Below, piece after piece: positions 9,467-16,736 of a DNA stretch of 41,255 nucleotides; position 1 is the stretch's first letter; each line of letters begins with the position of its first letter. The notes under the pieces were generated by a model that was given only the letters and a program-made list of their open reading frames with translations, was not told the DNA's origin and ran no database searches. This DNA is from Treponema sp. (GTDB taxonomy: Bacteria; Spirochaetota; Spirochaetia; Treponematales; Treponemataceae). Where the stretch lies: NCBI GenBank assembly GCA_017550685.1, contig JAFZOJ010000139.1:1-41255 (forward strand), in the 5' to 3' direction. Both the position numbers and the translations under genes were made by a program.

Positions 9467-11473
9467 CTACCTTCTGTTTTTCAACAACCTCAAGCTATTC
9501 AAAACCGCCAGAATCGTAACGCCTACATCGCCAAAGACGGCTATCCACATGTTGGAAATGCCAAGGGCACTCAGCAGAAGGATGGCTACCTTAATGCCTA
9601 CGGCACCGTACAGGTTTTCGTAGACTATGCGCAGGGTGCGGCGGCTTATTTTGATGCCGTCTACTATCTTGCTTGGCTTATCTTCCATGATGATGATGTC
9701 AGCGGCTTCTATGGCAGCATCACTACCCATGGAACCCATGGCAATTCCGGCGTCGGCACGGGCAAGAACAGGAGCATCGTTAATTCCGTCACCTGCAAAG
9801 ATAAGGGAACCGCGTTTTTTACCGCCCTTTGAAAGGTCTGCCATAAGCTCTTCTACCTTGGCAAGCTTGTCGGCACTAAGAAGCTGGCTGTAGGCTTTTT
9901 TAAGTCCAAGTTTGGCGGCTACGGTGTGGGCAGCGCGTTCGTTGTCGCCAGTGAGCATAACTACATTTTCTACGCCTATTTTTTTGAGGCCTTTAACTGT
10001 TGCTTCGGAGTCATCTTTAATTTCGTCGCTTATTACAATGTGGCCGCTGTATTTTCCTTCGCTTGCTACGTGGATTACAGTACCGTCCTGGTGTTCTGCG
10101 CAGTCGCTGTAAGCAATGCCAAACTGGTCCATAAGCTTTGTGTTTCCGGCAAGTACTTCCTTACCGTTTACCAGAGCCTTAATTCCCTTGCCTGCAATTT
10201 CTTCTACGTTTTCAAGCTTTACGTTGTCGCAGCATTTGTCGTGATGTGCAGCCTTGAGCGATGCAGAAATAGGATGTGTAGAAAACATTTCTGTATGAGT
10301 TGCAAGTGCAAGCAGCTCTGTCTCTGTGATTGCTTCGTCGGTTGCGTGAATGTGTGAAACAACAAAGTTTCCTTTTGTAAGGGTACCGGTTTTATCAAAT
10401 ACCGCTGTCTTGGTGCGGCCAAGTGCTTCCAGGTATACACTACCCTTTATAAGGATTCCCTTACGGGCAGCAGCCGTAATACCACCGCAGAACGACAGTG
10501 GAATAGAAATTACAATTGCACAAGGACAGCTTACTACTAAGAACATGAGTGAACGGTAGAACCAGGTTGTCCAGGTGTCGTGCCAGCCCCAGTTGCCGGT
10601 TTTAAATCCGATTATGAGGCTTGGAATTATTGCAAGTGCGAGGGCAGAATAAACTACGATTGGTGTATATACTCGTGCAAAGCGTGTTACAAACTGTTCT
10701 GATTTTGTCTTGTTTTCTGTTGCGTTTTCTACAAGCTCTAAGATGCGTGAAAGTGCTGAATCTCCTGCGTGACGAGTTGTGCGGATTTCCAGAACTCCCT
10801 GCTTGTTGATTGAACCTGACAAAACTTCGCTGCCGACAGAAACATGTCGCGGAATGCTTTCTCCTGTAAGGGCAGAGGTGTCTACAAAGCTGTCGCCGTC
10901 TACTACAACTCCGTCAATAGGGATACGGTCGCCCGGCTTTACGATGATTACAGAATCGGTTTCTACATCATCCGGTGCTACCTCGCGGGTTTCGGTACCA
11001 ACTTTAAGTGTTGCGTGATCCGGACGCAGCTTTGCAATTTCTTCGATTGAATCGTGGGATTTTTCAAGTGCATAGTCTTCAAACTTTTCGCCAACCTGAT
11101 ACAAAACCATAATGGCAGCGGCTTCAGGAAATTCTCCAAGACAGATTGCTCCGATTGAAGAAACTCCCATCAAAAAGTTTTCGTCCATAAGTTCGCCGTG
11201 CAAAAGTCCGTGAATTGCATTTACAAGTACGCCTTTTCCACAGATGATGTATGCTACAAAGCAGCAGATCATAAGTGCAAGCTCAAATATATCTACACGA
11301 ATGCCGGGAATACTCAGCCCCGCAAGTCCAGGGAACCAGGCATCCATCGGCAGGTGCTCCAGCAATTCAGCCAGCACAAAAAATACCGCCGCAATGATGA
11401 TAGCCTTTACACTAAGCTCATGCTCTTCGCCATGGTCATGATGATGGTGGTCATGGTCGTGATGATGATCCAT
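9467..11473 (-). CDS. Zn2+/Cd2+ P1B-type ATPase (ZntA/CadA-like)
   Basis: 668 residues from the ATG at 11473, which has an AAGGAGT ribosome site. The ORF is open to 11587, but those codons are a dispersed repeat. The N-terminus has no GMTCxxC metal domain; instead it is histidine-rich (MDHHHDHDHHHHDHG), a likely metal-binding tail. Family signatures are present: TGES, the CPC metal site (VVSCPCAIVIS), phosphorylation DKTGTLT, a THPIS histidine-proline locus and GDGINDAP. About eight membrane segments. The CPC motif with a co-encoded ArsR/SmtB repressor points to efflux of zinc, cadmium or lead; copper is less likely. It follows the repressor by 83 bp containing two repeat hairpins. Confidence 0.93.
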   Translation of the reverse strand: MDHHHDHDHHHHDHGEEHELSVKAIIIAAVFFVLAELLEHLPMDAWFPGLAGLSIPGIRVDIFELALMICCFVAYIICGKGVLVNAIHGLLHGELMDENFLMGVSSIGAICLGEFPEAAAIMVLYQVGEKFEDYALEKSHDSIEEIAKLRPDHATLKVGTETREVAPDDVETDSVIIVKPGDRIPIDGVVVDGDSFVDTSALTGESIPRHVSVGSEVLSGSINKQGVLEIRTTRHAGDSALSRILELVENATENKTKSEQFVTRFARVYTPIVVYSALALAIIPSLIIGFKTGNWGWHDTWTTWFYRSLMFLVVSCPCAIVISIPLSFCGGITAAARKGILIKGSVYLEALGRTKTAVFDKTGTLTKGNFVVSHIHATDEAITETELLALATHTEMFSTHPISASLKAAHHDKCCDNVKLENVEEIAGKGIKALVNGKEVLAGNTKLMDQFGIAYSDCAEHQDGTVIHVASEGKYSGHIVISDEIKDDSEATVKGLKKIGVENVVMLTGDNERAAHTVAAKLGLKKAYSQLLSADKLAKVEELMADLSKGGKKRGSLIFAGDGINDAPVLARADAGIAMGSMGSDAAIEAADIIIMEDKPSKIVDGIKISRRTLRIVYENLYGAVGIKVAILLLSALGISNMWIAVFGDVGVTILAVLNSLRLLKNRR

Positions 11474-11488
11474 AATATTACTCCTTAT

Positions 11489-11556
11489 GTCATTGTCGGG
11501 CTTGACCCGACAATCTATTTTCAGTTGAGATTCCCGGGTCAAACCCGGGAATGACG
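11489..11556. repeat. Two dispersed palindromic repeats in tandem
   Basis: First hairpin ATTGTCGGG-CTTGA-CCCGACAAT, second ATTCCCGGGT-CAA-ACCCGGGAAT, followed by GACGC. Both are perfect palindromes with short loops. They fill nearly the whole gap between the repressor stop and the ATPase ribosome site, so they would lie inside the operon mRNA. Related copies occur at 20170-20265 and 24169-24228. Confidence 0.8.
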
Positions 11557-11865
11557 CTAGATTTCCAGAATATGCTCTATTCCGCATGCAAGAATCTGTT
11601 CTACATGCTCGTCGGCAAGCGAATAATAAATTTCTTTACCGTCGCGCCGTGTTTTTACAAAGTTAGAAACCCTGAGCACTTTAAGCTGGTGCGAAACCGC
11701 CGAGGCACTCATCTTTACGCGTTCTGCAATATCGCCCGCACAGAGCTCGCACTCCTTAAGGGCATACAGAATTCTGAACCGCGTAGAGTCTCCAAACACT
11801 TTGAAAAAATCGGCACAGGCAAAGATTGTATCTTCGCTTAAAACTTCATTTTCATTGTCATTCAT
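11557..11865 (-). CDS. ArsR/SmtB family metal-responsive repressor
   Basis: 102 residues from the ATG at 11865. The winged-helix core is clear: DSTRFRILYALKECELC, then the recognition helix MSASAVSHQLKVLR near residues 53-66 and the wing VKTRRDGKEIYYSL. An ELCAGDIAERV cysteine sits at the classical metal site position and DEHVEQILACGIEH supplies C-terminal histidines similar to the alpha-5 Zn site of SmtB/CzrA. Upstream in-frame codons to 11901 overlap the operators, so 11865 is preferred. There is no ribosome site; the -10 box is 7 nt before the ATG. It presumably represses itself and the downstream ATPase and releases DNA when metal binds. Confidence 0.92.
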   Translation of the reverse strand: MNDNENEVLSEDTIFACADFFKVFGDSTRFRILYALKECELCAGDIAERVKMSASAVSHQLKVLRVSNFVKTRRDGKEIYYSLADEHVEQILACGIEHILEI

Positions 11866-11869
11866 ACAT

Positions 11870-11901
11870 TTGAATATACATTCAATTGAACAAACATTCA
11901 A
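11870..11901 (-). promoter_or_regulatory. Tandem ArsR-type operators overlapping the promoter
   Basis: Two adjacent copies of TTGAA-N6-TTCAA occupy 11870-11885 and 11886-11901 with no gap. On the minus strand they overlay a promoter with -35 TTGAAT (11896-11901), 17 bp spacer and -10 TATATT (11873-11878). A repressor on either site would block polymerase. The sites lie directly before the repressor ATG. Confidence 0.7.
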
Positions 11902-11928
11902 GTGTTTTCTAAAAAAATTGTGAAAAAA

Positions 11929-11957
11929 GTGACTTTTTTTGCAGGTATTTGTATAAT
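11929..11957 (+). promoter_or_regulatory. Probable promoter of the small divergent ORF
   Basis: -35 GTGACT (11929-11934), 17 bp spacer, -10 TATAAT (11952-11957). The ATG at 11965 is only 7 nt beyond the -10 box, so the transcript would be leaderless. It is back-to-back with the metal-repressor promoter. Confidence 0.5.
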
Positions 11958-11964
11958 AAAGCCC

Positions 11965-12174
11965 ATGGACGACAAAGAATACTACAGTTTAATGAACCGT
12001 TCCTCTTCCTGGTCGCTGCAGCAGGCCCTCAAAAAAAAGAAGTCTGACACCGGCAGCACAGACAAAACAAAAAAGGCATCCCCTTTACCAGGAGATGCCT
12101 CTACCTACGCCGGCCTGGAATTACGCCAGGGCTCCGCAGACGCCCAGATGCTTATGGAAAAGCAGCAAAGCTGA
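11965..12174 (+). CDS. Small hypothetical protein (69 residues)
   Basis: The frame is open from 11902, but MDDKEYYSLMNRSSSW at 11965 is the more likely start because a TATAAT box lies 7 nt upstream. The product is hydrophilic and probably cytoplasmic: an SSSWSLQQALKKKK helix, a Lys/Ser/Thr-rich linker (SDTGSTDKTKK) and a C-terminal GSADAQMLMEKQQ helix. No family recognised. It is convergent with the lipoprotein gene that ends 11 nt after it, and that gene's terminator lies inside this coding region, which lowers confidence that it is a gene. Confidence 0.45.
   Translation: MDDKEYYSLMNRSSSWSLQQALKKKKSDTGSTDKTKKASPLPGDASTYAGLELRQGSADAQMLMEKQQS
12064..12100 (-). terminator. Rho-independent terminator of the 12186-14069 lipoprotein gene
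   Basis: On the minus strand AGGCATC and GATGCCT form the stem, extended inward by TCC/GGG to 10 bp with a 7 nt loop, followed at once by TTTTTTGTTTT. It lies 86 nt after the lipoprotein stop and inside the convergent small ORF. Confidence 0.75.
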
Positions 12175-12185
12175 TTAAAAATCAT

Positions 12186-14069
12186 TTAATTGAATACCGG
12201 GGTAATACTAAAATTACGAATAATTAAAAGATCTTTGAAAACCTGTTTTGGTCCATTATTACCACTTTCTGTAGCCACAAGAGAAGTATTGTAACACTGG
12301 AAACGTAAATCATTAACATAAGGAGCTTCTGCTTTGCCATAATTCTTTATTTTGGCAAATACAAAGGTTCCCATTGTTCCTGTATTATCCAGTGTCCAGG
12401 TTTTGCGGTTGCCTGTATTCGTTATTCCATTAATAGCATCCTGACTTAATGGATGATACCAAGGATCATTTTCTTCTCCATATGTAGTATTATCATATAA
12501 TTCTGCATTAAACACAGCGCCGGAAACACTTCTTGCAGTTGCAGTTTCCCAAGGGTCAAGTTCTACTTTTCCACCTATTGTAACACTTAAATTACTTGTG
12601 TCTGTCACAATTGTTTTTCCTTCAAAGAAAGATGTCAAATCATAGTTTAATTCGTATCGCTTATCTTCACCATCATATGTACTGAACAAAGCATAAACCT
12701 TTTCTTCTGCCGGGTAAATCTTATACAGAATATTAGCCATACCAGAAATATAATTTGCTCCACCTGAATAATCCAAATATAACTGCAGATACTTTTCATC
12801 TCCATTTAACATATTAGCAGGCATGATTAACAACCCGCCTGTAGACTGATTTACTGTAACATTCTTGTTATACCTTTCACTGGTTGAAGGATTCTGTGTT
12901 TTCTGGAAACTATATTGTAAATTTACAGTGCCAAATATATTATCAGCAGAACCATCCACCTGTAATTGTTTCATATATAATACGAAAACAATGGTTTCAC
13001 CCTTTTGAACCTTATGATTTCCTATTATATTTTCAAATGGAATCATTGCAACATATCGTCCACCTACATCATTATCCTCATTCATCGTAAAAAGAACATT
13101 ATCGGTTTTATTACCACCAAAACCATTCATATTCTTTGATATTTTCAAATAATAAGAATCACCAGAAATTAAATAATCGTTGTAACGCATAACTGTAGCG
13201 AAATGTGCATCATCATCTGAACCTTTAATAATATCCAAAATAGATTGTTTTTGATTTTGTGAATCCGGGTCTTTATAAATATCACACTTTCCAAAATCTA
13301 TAAAATGGCTGCTTTCTACAGGAACCAGCTTTATATCTGTAACTGGATAAGAATTAATACCTACAGCACCAAAGTATATGGTATCTTCTCCATCTTTTTT
13401 TGCAAAACTATAAACAGGAGGTTTAGTTTTTTGAGTAGCTTCATCCCATTTATCACAAAGTTCTGAACAAGATGCTATCTTAGTTTCACTTTTACCATCT
13501 TTTGTATATGTTACCTGCAAACCTACGGTATCACCTCTAAATGATGAAACCTTCATTTCAACCGGCGTAGACGCATTTGCCTTAATACGAACATCGCTGC
13601 TTTCGCCGGAATAATTGATGGACCATTTTTCTTCCTGGACTTTGCCTTTTTCTTCATAAGAACTTAAAACATCAAGATAAATTGTATATCTCTGGCTTAC
13701 AGGAAGCTTTGGGAAAGAAAAAGTCAAATCTTTTACGGCATTAACTACCGGATTTTCAACAACAAGTGTTGTGTTTCCGGACAGATTACTACTACTCTGT
13801 CCTACGTTTCCATTGGCACTGCTTGTGTATGATGTTTCCTGAGTCTGGCTTGCATAATAGCCTTTGGAACCCATAACCTGAACTATAACTGCTATCTTGG
13901 TAGAATTGCCTTCGCTTGTTTTTCCATTCCTTGCAGATGCTACCATGCGGACAAGCTGATTTCCAGGGATAGAAAATGATACATCACCGGTTTCGTCTGA
14001 AAGACCGTTTCCACACGAAGCAAGCACCAGAGCCATAGCAATAACAAATAAACCAAACAGTTTTTTCAT
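12186..14069 (-). CDS. Large lipoprotein of unknown function
   Basis: 627 residues. A signal peptide with KK and a hydrophobic stretch ends in the lipobox LASC (Cys 19). The ATG has a GAGGAGTG ribosome site. The mature protein begins DVSFSIPGNQLVRMVASARNG, a start seen in spirochaetal lipoproteins with a beta-sandwich N-terminal region. The rest is rich in Ser, Thr, Asn, Asp and aromatic residues with alternating beta-strand patterns and no enzyme motif, consistent with an extracellular carbohydrate- or matrix-binding role; that is inference. It has its own promoter and a strong terminator, so it is probably monocistronic. Confidence 0.75.
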   Translation of the reverse strand: MKKLFGLFVIAMALVLASCGNGLSDETGDVSFSIPGNQLVRMVASARNGKTSEGNSTKIAVIVQVMGSKGYYASQTQETSYTSSANGNVGQSSSNLSGNTTLVVENPVVNAVKDLTFSFPKLPVSQRYTIYLDVLSSYEEKGKVQEEKWSINYSGESSDVRIKANASTPVEMKVSSFRGDTVGLQVTYTKDGKSETKIASCSELCDKWDEATQKTKPPVYSFAKKDGEDTIYFGAVGINSYPVTDIKLVPVESSHFIDFGKCDIYKDPDSQNQKQSILDIIKGSDDDAHFATVMRYNDYLISGDSYYLKISKNMNGFGGNKTDNVLFTMNEDNDVGGRYVAMIPFENIIGNHKVQKGETIVFVLYMKQLQVDGSADNIFGTVNLQYSFQKTQNPSTSERYNKNVTVNQSTGGLLIMPANMLNGDEKYLQLYLDYSGGANYISGMANILYKIYPAEEKVYALFSTYDGEDKRYELNYDLTSFFEGKTIVTDTSNLSVTIGGKVELDPWETATARSVSGAVFNAELYDNTTYGEENDPWYHPLSQDAINGITNTGNRKTWTLDNTGTMGTFVFAKIKNYGKAEAPYVNDLRFQCYNTSLVATESGNNGPKQVFKDLLIIRNFSITPVFN

Positions 14070-14127
14070 AAAAAGACACTCCTCATAAATTAAGCAAAAT
14101 CGAGTTACTTTTTAACATAACATTATA

Positions 14128-14156
14128 ATTTTATACCATATAGATAAAATTTACAA
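14128..14156 (-). promoter_or_regulatory. Probable promoter of the lipoprotein gene
   Basis: On the minus strand: -35 TTGTAA (14151-14156), 17 bp spacer, -10 TAAAAT (14128-14133). The -35 overlaps the stop codon of the upstream PfkB gene. The leader is about 50 nt. Confidence 0.5.
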
Positions 14157-15044
14157 ACACTTTATGGCACCTGGTGCTTCGAGCCCTGCATTCAGCGCAG
14201 CGCATTCGGTTCCTTTTTCAAGTGCCTTTTTTATGTCGCCGGACTTAAGATATTCATAAACAAACCCGGCATTAAAGCTGTCTCCGCAGGCTATGGTATT
14301 TACAACCTTTACCTTTTGAACGGGACATTCATAAAAGGTTCCTTTGCTTGCAGCGAGCGTAGACTGAGAACCACGGGTAATTACAAAAATATTATTGTAT
14401 TCAACGCTTTTAGCCTGGATATTCTGTGGGGTTGCTTCCTGCCCGAACGTAGCCTTAAATTCTTTTTCGTTGATTTTTACAATTGTCGGTACTGCAGATT
14501 TGAGCACCAGCTCCAGATCGTTTCCAATAAAATCGGCAAGTACGGTTTTACCTTTATCAAGCGCTATTCCGCAGATTGCAGCATAAATATCAGCGGGCCA
14601 GATTCCCTGGCGGCTACCCGCAAGCAGCAGCGCATCGCATTCATCAAGATTCTGTGTAACAAGCTTAAGGAGCTTTATATCTGCATTTTCCGGCATTTTT
14701 TCCGGAGCAGGCTCGCCTACCACAAGCTCTGTTACGGTTTGGTTCTTTTTATCAAGCAGGGTCCAGCATTCACGGATTTTTCCCGGAACAGATACATAAT
14801 CAAGAACAATTCCGTCTTTTGCGGCAAGCTCTAAAAACTCTGCATCATTCATGCTTCCAAGCGGACAAACGGCACGGGCACAACCTTTTTGCAGCTGCTC
14901 TAAAACTCTGGCAGAATTTACTGCCTTGCCCGAAGCCCACAGCCCGTAATGATGTGAACGGTTTACTTCGTCAATATTAAGCTCTTCAAAGCTTACTGTC
15001 CTCTGATACGTTGCGCTAAGGCACACACAAAGAATCTTTTTCAT
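14151..15044 (-). CDS. PfkB-family sugar kinase (1-phosphofructokinase/LacC-like)
   Basis: 297 residues from the ATG at 15044, the usual length for FruK/LacC kinases. The N-terminal substrate motif reads GLWASGKAVNSARVLEQL and the C-terminal ATP/base motif is NTIACGDSFNAGF, with the catalytic Asp in GDS. KINEKEF (about 196) is the conserved NxxE-type magnesium motif. Family role: ATP-dependent phosphorylation of fructose-1-phosphate, tagatose-6-phosphate or similar. The GAGD anion-hole motif is altered to ACGD and the glycine pair before the N-terminal motif is replaced, so substrate is uncertain. No transporter or phosphotransferase gene is adjacent. There is no ribosome site; a promoter ends 6 nt before the ATG. 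Confidence 0.8.
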   Translation of the reverse strand: MKKILCVCLSATYQRTVSFEELNIDEVNRSHHYGLWASGKAVNSARVLEQLQKGCARAVCPLGSMNDAEFLELAAKDGIVLDYVSVPGKIRECWTLLDKKNQTVTELVVGEPAPEKMPENADIKLLKLVTQNLDECDALLLAGSRQGIWPADIYAAICGIALDKGKTVLADFIGNDLELVLKSAVPTIVKINEKEFKATFGQEATPQNIQAKSVEYNNIFVITRGSQSTLAASKGTFYECPVQKVKVVNTIACGDSFNAGFVYEYLKSGDIKKALEKGTECAALNAGLEAPGAIKCL

Positions 15045-15050
15045 AATCAA

Positions 15051-15079
15051 ATAATAATTGCATTACGGCGGATTGTAAA
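15051..15079 (-). promoter_or_regulatory. Probable promoter of the PfkB gene, leaderless type
   Basis: On the minus strand: -35 TTTACA (15074-15079), exactly 17 bp spacer, -10 TATTAT (15051-15056), then 6 nt to the ATG at 15044. Confidence 0.6.
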
Positions 15080-15114
15080 CAGCAGCTAGAGCAATTTGGG
15101 CTGCCAAAAACTCA

Positions 15115-15143
15115 TTGAAACCACTTCCATTTTATAGTAGAAT
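15115..15143 (+). promoter_or_regulatory. Probable promoter of the TAXI-TRAP operon
   Basis: -35 TTGAAA (15115-15120), 17 bp spacer, -10 TAGAAT (15138-15143). The leader is about 30 nt and carries the GGAGG ribosome site at 15166-15170. Confidence 0.6.
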
Positions 15144-15179
15144 ATTAACCTGTATAAAAACATACGGAGGATTTTTTTG

Positions 15180-16136
15180 ATGAAAAAAATTACATCATTA
15201 CTTACAGTAGTTGCTGCTGCTTTAGTGCTTGTTACAGGCTGTTCAGGTACTTCTACTAAAAATTATATTCTTGCAACAGGTGGTACAAGTGGAACTTACT
15301 ATCCATTTGGTGGTGCCATTGCAAATGTATGGAACACAAAGCTTGAAAACATGAACGTAACTGCTCAGGCTACCGGTGCTTCTGCTGAAAACCTGCGCCT
15401 TATCAACAAGGGCGAAGCTGAATTTGCAATCGTTCAGAACGATGTTATGGACTATGCTTATAACGGAACTGATTTGTTTGCAGGCGAAAAGCTTTCTAAC
15501 ATCATGACAATCGGAACTATGTATCCGGAAGTTGTACAGATTGCTGTTTCTAAAGCAAGTGGAATTAAATCTGTTGCAGACTTTAAGGGCAAGCGCATTT
15601 CTGTTGGTGCTGCCGGTTCGGGTGTAGAATTCAACGCTAAGCAGATTATGGAAGGCTACGGTCTTACATTTGATGATATCAAAAAGAGCAACCTTTCTTT
15701 CAAGGAAAGTGCTGATGGTATTCAGAACGGAACTTTGGACGGATGTTTCATTACTGCCGGTGTTCCTAACGCTGCTTTGCAGGAGCTTGCATTCACAGCA
15801 GGTCTTACACTTATTCCTGTAGACGGAGCTGCTGCTGACAAGATCTGTGCTAAGTACGGATACTATACAAAGACAACAATTCCTGGCGGTACCTATAAGG
15901 GAACTGACGAGGATGTTGGTGCTCTGGCTATCATGGCTACATTGGCTGTAAGCTCAAAGCTTGATGAAAACACAGTTTATGATATGACTAAGGCCCTGTT
16001 CTCTAACCTTACAGAACTTGGAAACGGTCACGCAAAGGGTAAGGAAGTTTCTGCTAAAACAGCTATTACAGGTGTTTCAGTTCCATTCCACCCTGGTGCA
16101 ATTAAATACTACAAAGAAATTGGTTTGATGAACTAA
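15180..16136 (+). CDS. TAXI-family TRAP transporter substrate-binding lipoprotein
   Basis: 318 residues. A lipoprotein signal peptide ends in VTGC (Cys about 21). The mature start NYILATGGTSGTYYPFGGAIANVWN is the hallmark of TAXI solute receptors, with GASAENLRLINKGEAEFAIVQNDV following and an FKGKRISVGAAGSGVEFNA segment about residue 140. These receptors deliver organic acids (glutamate or dicarboxylate-like, often unknown) to a fused TRAP permease using an ion gradient. The ATG at 15180 is preferred over a TTG codon just before it; GGAGG lies 9 nt upstream. First gene of a four-gene operon. Confidence 0.95.
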   Translation: MKKITSLLTVVAAALVLVTGCSGTSTKNYILATGGTSGTYYPFGGAIANVWNTKLENMNVTAQATGASAENLRLINKGEAEFAIVQNDVMDYAYNGTDLFAGEKLSNIMTIGTMYPEVVQIAVSKASGIKSVADFKGKRISVGAAGSGVEFNAKQIMEGYGLTFDDIKKSNLSFKESADGIQNGTLDGCFITAGVPNAALQELAFTAGLTLIPVDGAAADKICAKYGYYTKTTIPGGTYKGTDEDVGALAIMATLAVSSKLDENTVYDMTKALFSNLTELGNGHAKGKEVSAKTAITGVSVPFHPGAIKYYKEIGLMN

Positions 16137-16178
16137 TGCCTCGTCATTGCGAGGAGTGCAGCGACGTGGCAATCCATG
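16137..16178. repeat. Dispersed palindromic repeat overlapping a start codon
   Basis: Starts right after the TAXI stop codon with TGCCTCGTCATTGCGAGG and ends GGCAATCCATGAA. The ends match the copy at 986-1026. The ATG of the DUF1850 gene (16176-16178) falls in the repeat's terminal CAATCCATGA. Confidence 0.75.
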
Positions 16179-16727
16179 AATAAAAAAAGTTTTTTTTTAT
16201 TTACATCAATCATTTTTTTACTTGGAGGAGTGATTTTATTCGCTCCTTCAAAAACCGTCCTCGTAATTTACAACAGAAAAAATCCGGAACAAAGGGTTTA
16301 TTCTGAACGGGGTTACCGGGACGGTTTTGTAATTTCGTATACACATTCTGTAAACAAAGGCCGCATTCACGACTTTTATACCTGCGACCAAAAAAACGAT
16401 ACACTTATTTTGCAGAGCATGCACTTTGTTTCTTACGGCGCCGGCATTCCAGAACCCGAAGAAGTTCCCGGTGCAACCTTTATAGCCATGGATGATTATT
16501 ACATCATTTCCAATATCAACAGGGTACTTCCACGGCTTGCCATGGCGGTTGGTCTGATTGCAGATCATTCTTTTATAGCCACCAATATGAACGGTAATTA
16601 CGAAAATAATTTTAATGATATAGAGGGCGAAGTTTTTCTTAAAAAATATTTTGCCCCGCAAACAAGCCTTATTTTTGAAGTGAAGAAAGTAAGTCCGGTA
16701 TCATACTGGGCGCATAATATAGATTAG
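16176..16727 (+). CDS. DUF1850 protein of a TAXI-TRAP operon
   Basis: 183 residues. An N-terminal signal anchor (KKSFFLFTSIIFLLGGVILF) is followed by an exported domain with ISYTHSVNKGRIHDFYTC and the MHFVSYGAGIPE motif typical of DUF1850. Proteins of this family are usually encoded between the TAXI receptor and the fused permease, as here, but their role is not established. No ribosome site lies at normal distance: the nearest AGGAG is about 20 nt upstream, inside the repeat that also carries the ATG. It ends 9 nt before the permease. Confidence 0.85.
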   Translation: MNKKSFFLFTSIIFLLGGVILFAPSKTVLVIYNRKNPEQRVYSERGYRDGFVISYTHSVNKGRIHDFYTCDQKNDTLILQSMHFVSYGAGIPEPEEVPGATFIAMDDYYIISNINRVLPRLAMAVGLIADHSFIATNMNGNYENNFNDIEGEVFLKKYFAPQTSLIFEVKKVSPVSYWAHNID

Positions 16728-16736
16728 GAGAACCAA

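Noticed and set aside
11474..11587. N-terminal extension of the metal ATPase up to 11587
   Set aside because: The codons come from the dispersed palindromes and from the end of the repressor gene; the ATG at 11473 has its own ribosome site.
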